Below are positions 20,312-30,483 of a stretch of 64,000 nucleotides of DNA, piece after piece. The stretch is from NCBI RefSeq assembly GCF_907164915.1, contig NC_061863.1, positions 7,742,340 to 7,806,339 of the forward strand, in the 5' to 3' direction. A program made the translations under genes and the position numbers. Numbering within the stretch: position 1 is the stretch's first letter; every line of letters starts with the position of its first letter. The notes below the pieces were generated by a model, which was given only the letters and a program-made list of their open reading frames with translations, did no database searches and had not been told where the DNA came from. The DNA is from Impatiens glandulifera. Its lineage: Eukaryota > Streptophyta > Magnoliopsida > Ericales > Balsaminaceae.

Positions 20312-23188
20312 ATGGTTCGTCGTGACACAGGTCGTCGTGATGCGGCATTGTTCAAATTATATTCTCAGGTTGATTTTGAGGAGATTCGGCAATATGGAAC
20401 GACCGAGGCAAAAGAGGTAGCTAACCGGCTGATTGAGACCGGTTTGGAACAACTACTTAACGGTCCTCACATAATATACAAGGAAGCGGTAGAAGAGTTC
20501 TTCGAAACCGCAACCGTCTCCTACGACAGGATCCTCGCAACGGTGTGCGGTTCTCAAGTAGAGATTACCGAGGCAGTCGTGGCCGAGAGCTTGCGTCTTC
20601 CAAATACCGGCATGGATGCTATGGCAGAGATGGATGAGGATACATATAAAACAGCCTGCCAACTTCTATCGGCTACCAACGAACCGCTTACCACATCCGG
20701 AAAGAAACAGATGCTGAGACCGGAGCTTATTCCGGCATGTGACGTCTTTGCCAGGGCGATCCTGGCAAGGGGAGGAAATTTCAGTAATCTAACCAGGGAC
20801 AAAATAAAGATGATTTTTCGTCTGATGGATGGAACGGAGATTAACTGGGCAAGGGCGGTGTTCAGCAATCTTATGGGAATGGTAAGACCGGGCTCGGACA
20901 GATCTTGGGGATATGCTGTACAGCTCGGTAAGATATTCTTACACCTGAAGGTCAAAGTCGGTCCCGGTGTTGGAATACGAAAAAGCAGCATCATTCGATC
21001 AAAGCAGTTTCTTCCTCGAAAGCCGTCGGCTTCAAGCTCCACAGATGGCCAAAAGAAGAAAGCCGCAAAGAAAAAGACCCCGGCGAAAGAAAACACCGGA
21101 GGAAAGAGGAAGGAAAAGGTAGTTTTCGAAGAACCTCCTCAACAAACAGAGGATGAGGAGTGGGCTGATGAGGAAGCCGAAACAGAAGGAACCGAGTATA
21201 GAACGGATCAGGAGGACGATCTCTCGGCTCGGACTCCGACCGATGCCGTACAAAGTTTCAACCCTCAGACCACCGAGGATGGGGAAGGGAATGACGAGGG
21301 AGCCGATCAAGAAGGCCTCAGCAGGGAAGAAGCCGATGAGGCCGAGGCCGAAAGACTAGCCCAGAATATCTTTCAGGGCATTATCAAAAGAAACGTGGAC
21401 GTTATCAGTTTGTACTTGGAATGGCACGATTACCGGTTCAACTCTAAATATAAAGATATCCTACAGGATTTCGATTCGGTAAAATGCATCAACAGATTGG
21501 AGGAAGTGGAGGACCATATCTTAAGCCTCACAAAATCCAATACCATTCATGAGGTACAATGCCGAACTGGCCTGCTGATACCGAGGAGTCAGCTTCGACA
21601 GATAAGAAAGCGTATCAGAAAGATTAAGGAAGAATATGCCGAAGGGGGATCGGTGTCTACCGTAGCACCGCTAGTAGTAGAAAAGCTCGAAAAAGGCAAA
21701 TTGGAGTTACACCAAGAGATAGCGCGGTTAGAAGCAATCTGCGTTCAGAAACAAGTTCCAGTATATACCGCTCCGGTCGTCGAAGATTTTCAAATGGACT
21801 GGGCATCAACTTCAAGGGAAGACACCGCGACACCGAGGGACTTTGAGACTCCGATGCCAGATGATGATGAAGTACCGGGAACTGATGAGGTACCGACTCC
21901 AAGAACTGTTGATATATCAACTCCGGGAACAATCGAGGTACCGACTCCGGGAACCATTGAGGCACAAACTTTAGAGGATGTCGAGGTACCAATCCTGGAA
22001 AATGCGGCACTGAACTTAGAGGATGCGGTCACATCAGAAGCACCTACTGAGGTTGTTGAAATACTAGACTCTGATGTTGAGAGAGCCGATCCCCATCAGA
22101 CCGAGCAGTCCACTCACACTCCTCCACCGGCAGCCACCGTCTTCGTTCCTTCTAAGGAATGGATGGATGACCTATTTCAAAAATTTGAAGTAGTTGTTTC
22201 GAAGCGGATTGAGGACCGACTCCGGCAGTTTGACACCTCAATATCAGAGAAGATTGATGACCGAATCCTTGATCACAACGTCTCCAAGCTTCAACCGCTC
22301 AAGGAAAGATGCGAGACCGCTTTTGATTCGGCCAAGCAGTTCGCCGATGTGACAAAGGACGTTGTGGATTACCATCAAAAGCGCCTGGAGCAACTTACCA
22401 CCGGACTATGGGAAGAGGCCGGTGAGCGAGCAAACTGTGCTCAACATATTTTGGCTCTGGAGGGTCTCACTTCGGAATTAAAGAAGGATTTCGAACGGGT
22501 CGACCCAACAATTGAACGTGTCTCGGCACTGGAAAAGAAGAACGAAGATCTCGAGGCCGAAGTAAAGGCACTAACTGAGCAAATGGCCGAAATCTTGAAA
22601 GCTAAGGAAGCCGCGGATGCCGCGGCTATAGAGGCCGATGCTCTGGTTGCTAAGAGAGTCCAGGAAAGGCTGGACGTCGAGGTTAGCAGAAACAAAGAAG
22701 CACCGCAAGCGACTCAGCAAACCGCGCCTCAGCTTACCGAAGATGAAAGAGAGGCCGAGAGAATAAGAAGGGCTGAGAGCATGTATCCAGGGTATGCTGA
22801 ACAAATAGCAAGACAAGTCGCAGCGGATGCCGAACGATTGGAAACGGAGCAGCGACGGCTGGCAGGATTTGCAAAGGAAAATGAGAAAAAGAAGAAGGCA
22901 GCCGATTCCGTTTCAGCACCAGCAACTTCCGTTTCAGCACCGGCAGCCTCGGCTTCGGCATCAAAGAAAAGAAAGAGGCCGGCTTCTAAGAAAGTTCGAA
23001 TTCTAGAGACGCTCAACACGATTTCGGAACCGGCCGAAACGGACCCCTCGCAGCAAGAAGACCTAATCGAGGAAGAAGTCGTAGATCAGTTGCGGTCTCG
23101 ATCAAAAAGGCCACAATCCTCTCAACCGCAACCGCCACCACCACCGAAGAGAAAGAAGAGCGCCTACGAATTCACTGACTCAGAATAG
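20312..23188 (+). CDS. Accessory ORF5 of the copia element (domain protein 3 with long coiled-coil, basic tail)
   Basis: This is a 958-residue protein of unknown function. Residues ~1-230 repeat the ORF3/ORF4 domain (RLIETGLEQLL, AVEEFFETA, LRLPNTGMDAM, INWARAVFSNLMGMVR). A Lys-rich stretch (KKKAAKKKTPAKEN, ~248-270) could be a nuclear localisation signal, followed by an acidic region. Helical, charged stretches predicted by eye as coiled coil lie at ~345-490 and ~680-860. Between them is a T/P-rich linker with repeated STPGTIEVPTPGTIEAQT. The C-terminus has two more basic clusters (KKRKRPASKK near 885; PKRKKSAYEF at the end). No transmembrane segment is seen, so it is not envelope-like. It looks like a nuclear or nucleic-acid-associated scaffold; that is inference. 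It has its own TATA box. Confidence 0.82.
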   Translation: MVRRDTGRRDAALFKLYSQVDFEEIRQYGTTEAKEVANRLIETGLEQLLNGPHIIYKEAVEEFFETATVSYDRILATVCGSQVEITEAVVAESLRLPNTGMDAMAEMDEDTYKTACQLLSATNEPLTTSGKKQMLRPELIPACDVFARAILARGGNFSNLTRDKIKMIFRLMDGTEINWARAVFSNLMGMVRPGSDRSWGYAVQLGKIFLHLKVKVGPGVGIRKSSIIRSKQFLPRKPSASSSTDGQKKKAAKKKTPAKENTGGKRKEKVVFEEPPQQTEDEEWADEEAETEGTEYRTDQEDDLSARTPTDAVQSFNPQTTEDGEGNDEGADQEGLSREEADEAEAERLAQNIFQGIIKRNVDVISLYLEWHDYRFNSKYKDILQDFDSVKCINRLEEVEDHILSLTKSNTIHEVQCRTGLLIPRSQLRQIRKRIRKIKEEYAEGGSVSTVAPLVVEKLEKGKLELHQEIARLEAICVQKQVPVYTAPVVEDFQMDWASTSREDTATPRDFETPMPDDDEVPGTDEVPTPRTVDISTPGTIEVPTPGTIEAQTLEDVEVPILENAALNLEDAVTSEAPTEVVEILDSDVERADPHQTEQSTHTPPPAATVFVPSKEWMDDLFQKFEVVVSKRIEDRLRQFDTSISEKIDDRILDHNVSKLQPLKERCETAFDSAKQFADVTKDVVDYHQKRLEQLTTGLWEEAGERANCAQHILALEGLTSELKKDFERVDPTIERVSALEKKNEDLEAEVKALTEQMAEILKAKEAADAAAIEADALVAKRVQERLDVEVSRNKEAPQATQQTAPQLTEDEREAERIRRAESMYPGYAEQIARQVAADAERLETEQRRLAGFAKENEKKKKAADSVSAPATSVSAPAASASASKKRKRPASKKVRILETLNTISEPAETDPSQQEDLIEEEVVDQLRSRSKRPQSSQPQPPPPPKRKKSAYEFTDSE

Positions 23189-23541
23189 GGACTCTCCTTC
23201 CTTTTCTTATTTGTCTTAAGTATTTAGGCTTTATCCTCTTCGGTTCGCTATAAATATATAAAGTTACTTTTGAATACCGGCCTTATTTTGCATTCTTACA
23301 TGATTTTGATAATTTTAAATAAAATAATCAAAAAGGGAGAAATTGTTAGATAAATGAATGGTTAAATAAATGATAGAGATTCTTCCAAAACCAGAGATTC
23401 TTTTAAAAACCTCTCCCTTAAAATTTTTCGAAAATTTCTCTAAGTCTTTTTCAAAAATCGGCCAAACAAAACAACCGGCCTACGGTTGCAAACTTACATG
23501 ATTTTGATAATTTTAAATAAAATAATCAAAAAGGGAGAAAT
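23189..23541 (+). other. 3' untranslated segment with duplicated polypurine tract
   Basis: After ORF5 comes a short non-coding region. A ~60-bp block (CTTACATGATTTTGATAATT through AAAAAGGGAGAAAT and on into TGTTAGATAAAT) occurs twice, at about 23295-23356 and 23493-23554. The second copy spans the true junction with the 3' LTR. AAAAAGGGAGAAAT is the plus-strand priming tract. Multiple polypurine tracts are a known Sirevirus trait, but here the copy includes the first 12 bases of the LTR. Confidence 0.8.
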
Positions 23542-24855
23542 TGTTAGATAAATTCATACCGGTTCAAATAAACCTAACTTAAACAAACTTCCTATGCAGG
23601 AACAAGGAACCGGACCGGATGAATAAGAAAACCAAGTCAAGGTACCGAACCGGTCAAGACACCAAACCAATCAAGAGCATTCGGTACGTGACCGCACAGA
23701 GGATGGATCGGCCAAAGCCTAAAAGCCAAAGCTCAAACAGCCGATCAATCCACAAGACCGGAGGAAGTCCGGTCACTTCATCATCAAAAAATATTCGGCC
23801 AAGTCAAGTGGTCAACCTAGGCCAAGTCAAGAGGCCGACCTGCACAAGAAGACACTTTGGGTATCTGCTGAGAATGATACCAAAGGAACAGACTGAATAC
23901 TTCCATATCCATGTAAGTCTGAGGAAAGACTGTAGGCTGCAGAAAACAGTACTACCGGATCCTTCTACTTCGGGATAAGCCAGAAAGGAAATCTTCAAAG
24001 TACAGACAACTGTCCAAGCAGACAGTGCCTACATTGAGTAAAAGACAAACCCAGCAGGTTTGCTTTACAGACCGGCAGGTCTGAAACATGACGCCAGGTC
24101 TGAGATTGACCGTCAGGTCTGAGGAGAAGACCGGCAGGTCTGAGACACTGAATCACTGCACCGCTGACCAGCCAATCAGATTCAAGGAAGTGAAATATGA
24201 CCGTTGGCATATTTCACCTATAAAAGGAGGCAGTTGAAGAAGAGTAAATGCGTCAGTTACCAGAGTTACTAAGTGAGATAAACATTAAGTGCATTTACTA
24301 CAAGTGATAACAGTGTGGCATTCTAAGAAAGCCTAAGTGCTAAATTCTAAGTGTGTGTTACAATTTCGGTGTAAATTGTACGGGTGTTATCGAGCAGAAA
24401 ATAAGTCTCGATCGGATTGTACTTGTATTCCTTAGTGAATATCCTTCTCGCGGTTTCGAGAGGAAGGGGTGACGTAGGAGTTTTATCTCCGAACATCCAT
24501 AAAATCTGTTGTGTCATTTACTTTCTGTTGGCTTCTTTACATAACCGATTAATCTAACAACATCACTCAGAACCGAATCTCTACTTACCATACCGAATAT
24601 CCAGATAACCGAAACCGACCCACCATTCTTCAAAAACTCCATCATCCGAAACCGACTTTGCCTATCATACACGTGTACCGCTTCAACTTGAAAGCAAACC
24701 TCTTCCGCGCTTGAACCTAGTTCAAGGGTTTGTGACAGGTTGTGTAGTATTGAAACCCCGGTGTTAATCTCTAACCGGATTAACCACCACCCTACGAGTG
24801 AGAACCGCTAACCGGTCCAACCCCCGGTCCACCAGCGGCGACCTAGATCCTAACA
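23542..24855 (+). repeat. 3' LTR (1,314 bp)
   Basis: This LTR is the same length as the 5' LTR. I saw no difference by eye, and long open frames inside both copies translate identically. It ends CTAACA and is followed by the GAAGC target duplication. It carries the same CAGGTCTGA array and TATA box and could drive transcription into the flank. Confidence 0.95.
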
Positions 24856-24860
24856 GAAGC

Positions 24861-25360
24861 CTTAAATCCTAACAAAAGAAAGTGCATCGTGACAAAAAAA
24901 AATGTGGTCATTTTATTTCTACCTTGTTTATTTCATTTTTATTAAAAAAAATACTAATACTCATTTCCTTTTTCAATTCATAGACCACAAAATTCTTAGT
25001 CAATTTATATATAAATTCTTGTGTCCAAGAGTTAAGAATAACAAATTCTTAATTACTCCTAATAGAATAACCACTTAAAAAAATGAAACATATAATATTT
25101 GTTTCAATTTAAAGACTCAGAATATTGTAAAAATAATTCTAATATTTAGCAAAGTACAAAGTAAAAAAAACTGAATAATTTTTTTTGTTATGCAAGCATG
25201 ATTACTTATATGTTGTTCTATATCTTCATGAATCTTGGAGCTTTAGTTTGCAATGGACTCTATTGAGAAAGAATACTTTTTTAGGCTAGAATTGGAATGA
25301 ATTTGATTTATGATGGTTCTACATTTGTGAGATTCTCTGCTACCAAAGTGATGCCTGTTA
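24861..25360. other. AT-rich spacer
   Basis: This is the flanking DNA on the right of the retrotransposon insertion, continuous before insertion with the DNA left of 10893. I see nothing coding in it. Confidence 0.5.
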
Positions 25361-25368
25361 CCATGTTT

Positions 25369-25861
25369 CAGTGTTCTAAATGGCGGTCGAGGCGGCCGCC
25401 TAGGCGGCACCTAGGCGGTAGGCGGTCCAATACCGCTCCGCCTATACATGAGGCGGTCAGATTATTTAATTATATATTATTTTTAATTAATTAATTACTA
25501 ATATTAATATATATATATATATTCAATAAAAAAACTTTTTGAAATGACTCTTTACATTCCAATTCATTTATCTTCTTCTTTTTCGTTTCTTATATCATTC
25601 ACCCCACCTCCTTGATCATTTACATATTCTTTGATCATCTAATCATCTGTCACTTCTTCAGCTCGTCTACATACTTATTTTTGTTAAATATTACTATGTT
25701 AGAGAATATTAATTTGACTTTTTAGTAAAATAATTATTATAGAACATCTTTATTATATTTATATTCAACCGCCTAGGCACCGCTTAGGCACCACCTAGGC
25801 ACCCGAGGCAGTAGGCAGTCACTTACCGCTCCGCCACCGCCTACTGCCGTTTAGAACACTG
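25369..25861. mobile_element. hAT-like MITE, 493 bp, GC-rich termini
   Basis: An exact 8-bp target duplication CCATGTTT lies at 25361-25368 and 25862-25869. The ends are inverted: left CAGTGTTCTAAATGGCGGT, right (reading inward) CAGTGTTCTAAACGGCAGT. The subterminal ~80 bp on each side are built from CGGCGCCTAGGCGG-type repeats (GCCTAGGC palindromes), while the core is AT-rich. There is no ORF beyond a chance 65-codon frame. CAGTG termini with an 8-bp duplication indicate a non-autonomous hAT element. Confidence 0.88.
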
Positions 25862-25869
25862 CCATGTTT

Positions 25870-26150
25870 CCACTATGATAGAGGAGGGACATTAAGGTAA
25901 TTGTTGTTATTATTGAGTAAAAATATTTCTTCTTGTAAAGAACCCATTTCCAAACTAAGGGTAGGTTCACAACATCAATATAATAATTTTAAATAAATTT
26001 TATTATTAAACAAAAATGTAAAATTAAATTGATATATCAATTCTATACAAATATCTTCTTTAATCATAATATAAATTAATATATTATTAGTTTAAATCAA
26101 ATTATTCGGTTATTTGAATAAAACCATATATTCGACATTACTACATTATT
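25870..26150. other. AT-rich spacer
   Basis: This is a short AT-rich spacer between the MITE and the duplicated segment that follows. No feature was recognised. Confidence 0.4.
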
Positions 26151-26159
26151 TATATTCAA

Positions 26160-26720
26160 TTAAGACCTTACATTTGACCATATAATCGGTGGATCCAATG
26201 TTTTTCAGTTTGATGGGTATAACGATTGGGTGATTCAAATTGATTTAAATGTTACCCGTAATTATTATAACTAAAATGAAAATGATAATCGAAATACAAC
26301 TAGGAATGTGATTATAACATTTTAAAGTAGCTCAAGTGACAAGAGTATAGAATCTTATTTAAGATGGTAAAGGTCATAATATTAACTTTTACTTAAAAAA
26401 TATTAATCATAATATTAATTAATATATCATGAGTGCGACTATTCAGTTAATTTGACCATACAATTGAGTATTACAGTTGAGTGATTCATATCGATTTGAA
26501 TGTTCAAATCGATTATTGTAAATGAAATGAAAATGATAAAACCGAAAACAACTAGGAAGAATGTGAGTATAACCTACTAATATAGTTCAAGTGACTAGAG
26601 TGATTCCTAAGAGATTAAATGTCAAAATTTCGATTCTCACTTGGAGCATTTTAAGTTGAAGTATAAGTTAAAGTAGAGGTTATAACAGTTTTAACTTTTA
26701 CTAAAAATATTTTAAGTTTA
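26160..26720. repeat. Diverged direct repeat with SINE-like segment
   Basis: Two related segments, about 26160-26400 and 26440-26720, share the order 'ttgaccatacaat..', 'gtgattcaaattgatttgaatgtt', 'aaatgaaaatgataa', 'acaactagga..aatgtga.tataac', 'tag.tcaagtgac.agagt'. The second ends with a tRNA-like arrangement: AGTTCAAGTGACTAGAGTG as a box-A-like motif and TTTCGATTCTCACTTGG as a box-B-like motif. That suggests an old SINE in its 3' part. No protein is encoded. Confidence 0.45.
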
Positions 26721-27396
26721 AAATAAACCAGAATTATAGAGTTACTTCTTAAATTAGAAAAAAACTACTTAGTTGATTTTTAATGCTTTTAAACATATAA
26801 CTTGCTTAATGAGTTGTGCAAACATAATGGATCCATGGATTTTACATATATGTCGTTGTCAGTTTTACATATTCCATTGTCATTTAACAAATTGAACAGC
26901 CAAAAACAGTTATCATAAATTCTGAATCAAACAATTGAGTCCTAATAAATCGTATAGTTGATTGATTGTTAGATCTGTTTATTTCCATTTATTTTGAATT
27001 GTCATTTTTTTTTTCCATTTGATTGTGTTTAATTCCATTTAAATCAAGGAAAAATGTTGTTTTACCTTAATTTCAAGAACTCATGTTTCATTTATTTTCT
27101 TCTAGTTATTTTTTAATGAAATGACATCATGTCCCTAGCTTGATTCCAACACAAAATGTAAAGAAGAAAAAAAATATAAAAATTAAATAATTTTTTTGAT
27201 ATATATAATTTGTTCAAAGCCCTCAAATAATACTTATTCTATTCATTTGTTCATACTTAGTATAAAATATGATTTGTTTTATTAATATTCATTTTTTGTA
27301 ACATAAAAACTAAAGAAAACGCAAACCTAAACCATCAGCAACAAGAACAACAAACTTTCATCTCAATCAAAAATATTTATTTTATTTTTACCTCAA
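26721..27396. other. AT-rich spacer, 3' flank of the RCD1-like gene
   Basis: This is AT-rich DNA downstream of the minus-strand RCD1-like gene. The part near 27300-27396 may be its 3' UTR. No other feature was seen. Confidence 0.4.
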
Positions 27397-27432
27397 TAAT
27401 AAATTCTCCGGCTCCTTTTTGGTATCCTTAGG

Positions 27433-28831
27433 TGTTGAATTATGTCCTCTGTTATTAATCAATCATAAATAATCAAACTAAAATTAAAGAAAAAGAAGAA
27501 GAAGACAATAGTGAGAATGATAATACCTTTAACTGGTTACTAGTCAAAGAGGATAACAATAACTTGTCCCCAACAAGCAACTTCAACTCTTTAACAAATT
27601 CCAATTTACTTATTTTATTGATCTGTATAATCAAATATTAGTGTCAATAAATATCAATGATGGAAAGAATATATAGTCTTAACATTATTTAATTAATTAC
27701 CTTGTAAAACTCATAATGCATCTTCACTAAACTCATATCTTTAGCGTTTATTTTATCTGATATCGCTTCAATTAGCGAAGTAAAAGGAATCCTTGTATTA
27801 GATTCCTCGCGGAATCTATTATTTCCCTGTAAACCGAGAGAGCAAGAAGTTAACAAATTTCGATGAAAAGTAAACATATAAATTGAAATTAAACCCCAAT
27901 TCCAATTCAAATTTCAATGTTACCAAGTACTTGAAAAATCTTCATACAAAGAGGAAGAAGAATGAAAGACTTATTTGAGTTTGTTTCCATTGCCTTAGTA
28001 TTGATTTGATTGTTGGTTTGTTTTATCCTATGTATTATTACTTGGTTGTTTCATATTATGAAACAGGACTATGAAAAAAAGGTAATAAAAAGAATAGGAG
28101 AATGATTAAACTTACTATCTTGTGTTGGACTCGACCCTCATTGCCTCGATAAACAATATTAGTACTGCCTGCAGCTTTAACAGCTTGATCTCTTGTATTC
28201 ATTTCAATACCTATCAATGAACAAAAGGGTCTTCTAAGAACTTTAATTCGAACATGAAAAGAGTTAGAAATGAGTAATCCTTACCATTCTTAACCTTCTT
28301 GATGCCTGTGTTAGATTCTTCTACATCTTGATGCTGATGCCTGTGTGATTTGGATAGGTGAAATGTGCATGATCTGTTACAGATGGAGTCCAACTGGGGA
28401 AAAAAACAGCCACCAGCTTCATCAATCCATGCAATTGGTTTCTCCAATCCTGTCTTTAGATCTATTTCAATCATATGGAAAAAATCCAAAATTGAAGGAT
28501 GGTTATGAATTTGCACTTCAATCAATGATCTCTTCATCTGAAAGTTTTCTCGAACCAAACCAATAATATCTAGAGGGAAATCAATCCATTGGTTATTTTG
28601 ATGAAACAGGACTCGTTGAGGCAATCCACTTTTTTGTAAGTTCTTATAATTGTTAACTAATAAATTCCCATTGCAGCTTTTCCTATCAATTGAACTTCCA
28701 CTCTTGCTTGATTCACCCATATTCGATTCCCTTTTCCTCTTTGAACCTAAAACTACACTACCATTATTCACCTTTTCTAATTTAACTATCTCACCCTTAT
28801 TTTCAAGTATCTGAACAGGTTTCAAATCCAT
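27433..28831 (-). CDS. RCD1: RCD1/SRO-like protein with WWE and RST domains but no PARP-like domain
   Basis: RCD1/SRO1 proteins are plant nuclear stress and hormone regulators that bind transcription factors through a C-terminal RST domain. Exons placed: 28831-28285, 28210-28116, 27826-27701, 27622-27527, then a short terminal exon near 27450, whose acceptor and stop are uncertain. That gives about 290 residues. The first exon starts MDLKPVQILENK and holds a WWE domain (RVLFHQNNQWIDFPLDIIGL to KPIAWIDEAGGCFFP, residues ~68-145). Exons 3-4 encode an RST domain (IPFTSLIEAISDKINAKDMS, then KISKLEFVKELKLLVGDKLL). The catalytically inactive PARP-like domain expected between them is absent, and the 289-bp intron there is too short to hide it. 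RCD1 is normally ~590 residues. It may be a real shortened paralogue or a decaying copy; all read exons are open. Confidence 0.78.
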
Positions 28832-29700
28832 TGTATCTATACAAAGAATTGTATCTAATAACCTATAGAATCAGTTTTGTATAACAACGAGTGGAAATCG
28901 CGGGACCTGGGACAAGAAATCAGTTCATTAGCACTCAAATCAAATGGAACATGATTATATATCATGTCAGCAAGTGAAAAAGCATACCAAATACATCGAA
29001 CAACTATCAATTTCTGTATTGATTATCCTTTTGTTAGTTATCTGCATCATATGTATGAGTAGTTTTACAAAACCAAATTGCTCCAGAAGTTTAAGAGAGT
29101 TTCCAATATCTGCATGCCATCATAGGATAAAGCAAGGTATAAATGATGATACAAATTTCCGTTTCAAATCAATATCAAGTGATTTAACATCCTAAGCCGA
29201 GATTATTAATTGCCTACAGAAGATTATAAACAGAATGTCGAATTCAAAGCTAGAACCAGTACTGTTCGATCGTTGCAAAAGTCGATTTAATTGAATATAG
29301 AACTGAAAAACAAATAGAAGATCGGAACAGTCGCGAAAAAGAAGATTCGCACCTCTGTGAGCTACGATATCGTGATAATTGGACTGCCGCAAGTCCGCAA
29401 CCGTTCGTTCCGGCGAATCAAGTAAGCTGATGAATCTGAAAGAAGATCAAGAGGAGAGATATCAAACTAATGTCGAATTTTCAATGCTAGCACAAATATC
29501 CGATCGTTGCAACAGCCGATTCAATTGAATATAGAACTTAAAATTTTAAAGAAAAAAAGCAGATTCGCACCTCTGTGAGATACGAGCTGGTGATGAATGC
29601 ACTGTCGTCGTCGTCGTCGCCGTCGCCGTGCCGGAAAATGAAGTATCGCCGCGGCTACTGCAAATTCGAGACGGCGACTAGAGAATGTAACAAACTCTTG
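28832..29700 (-). promoter_or_regulatory. 5' leader and promoter region of the RCD1-like gene
   Basis: This is DNA upstream of the ATG at 28831. It contains probable non-coding exons and introns, the tandem leader duplication (29213-29610) and a GC-richer CG/GTC-rich patch (29595-29665) that is likely near the transcription start. The exact start was not determined. Confidence 0.4.
29213..29610 (-). repeat. Tandem duplication of a 5' leader segment of the RCD1-like gene
   Basis: Segments 29225-29375 and 29465-29605 are related. They share 'aatgtcgaattt.caa.gctag', 'cgatcgttgcaa.ag.cgatt.aattgaatatagaact' and 'agattcgcacctctgtgag.tacga'. Read on the minus strand, each copy has a splice-donor-like AGAG|GTGCGAATC. 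They are therefore probably duplicated non-coding first exons. Upstream, a GTCGTCGTCGTCGTCGCCG tract lies near 29605-29625. Confidence 0.55.
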
Positions 29701-30480
29701 ATTGTTTTGAATGACGGTTCATACATATATTAATAACAGGATTTTGGATTATTTGTCAGTTACTTGGAAGAAAAGAAAAGAAAAAAAAGAGAGAAAGCGA
29801 TATGTTGTTAAAATATATAAAATTTTATTTATATTATTTTAAAAAATTAATAAATATTTATAGATGAAAGCAAATTTTATCATATTTATATAAGGTAATA
29901 TCCATGTCCTTTCTAAGGTAGGTCATATCTAACTCTTTTTTTTTTTTTTTTTTTTTTTTTTTGTGTAGTGAATTGGTTTCCCATTGATTATAACATGAAA
30001 CATTTTTTTAACAAATAAAAAATAACATATTGAAAAACTTTTCTTAATTATCATCAAATATTGAATTTATCAATAATTTATAATAAAATTAGATTTATAC
30101 ACGTAAAAATATTCTTGATTTTTTTTTTATTAAGTGATGACTCTCTAAATTGATCATTAATTTAATATTTTTAAATCAAGATTTTAAAATCAAATTTATC
30201 ATTTCAGCCCTTTGTCTCTTTTTTTTTTTATCTAAGAAGAGGTAAGTTATGAATTTTTATGGCCATATTTGGGCGTTTACAAGTGTATTTAAATTATTTA
30301 TCTTTTATCACGTTTTATTAAAATATTAGATTGAAGAGTAAAAAATATTATATCCACTCTAAAAACATATATAAATTGATTGATTAATTAGATAATTTTT
30401 TAAGTTATATATATATAATAACAAAATTTTGATTATTCTTACATGACTATCACTTACTTGTTTAATTTTATATAATAATT
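29701..30480. other. AT-rich spacer with long poly(T)
   Basis: This is AT-rich intergenic DNA. A run of 27 T lies at 29936-29962, a candidate poly(A) tail of a minus-strand retroposon, although no body was recognised. Nothing coding was seen. Confidence 0.4.
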
Positions 30481-30483
30481 TTT

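Larger units (their letters stand above)
10898..24855 (+). mobile_element. Complete young Ty1/copia (Sirevirus-type) LTR retrotransposon, 13,958 bp
   Basis: The element starts TGTTAG and ends CTAACA, with GAAGC target duplications at 10893-10897 and 24856-24860. Order inside: 5' LTR, initiator-Met tRNA primer site, gag (12251-14092), pol (14124-17354), three extra ORFs (17909-18622, 19112-19819, 20312-23188), duplicated polypurine tract, 3' LTR. Pol order is protease, integrase, reverse transcriptase, RNase H, which is diagnostic of copia. Great length, a long gag with C-terminal extension, extra ORFs after pol and repeated polypurine tracts point to the Sirevirus (SIRE/Maximus) lineage. The LTRs appear identical by eye, so insertion was very recent. 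It is clearly richer in G+C than the flanks. All ORFs are open, so it is potentially active. Confidence 0.95.

Noticed and set aside
17909..23188. Retroviral envelope gene in the post-pol region
   Set aside because: No signal peptide, transmembrane segment or fusion-peptide-like stretch is visible in any of the three ORFs.
27827..28115. Hidden PARP exon in the RCD1-like gene
   Set aside because: The intron was read in all three minus-strand frames by eye. It is AT-rich with frequent stops and too short for the domain.
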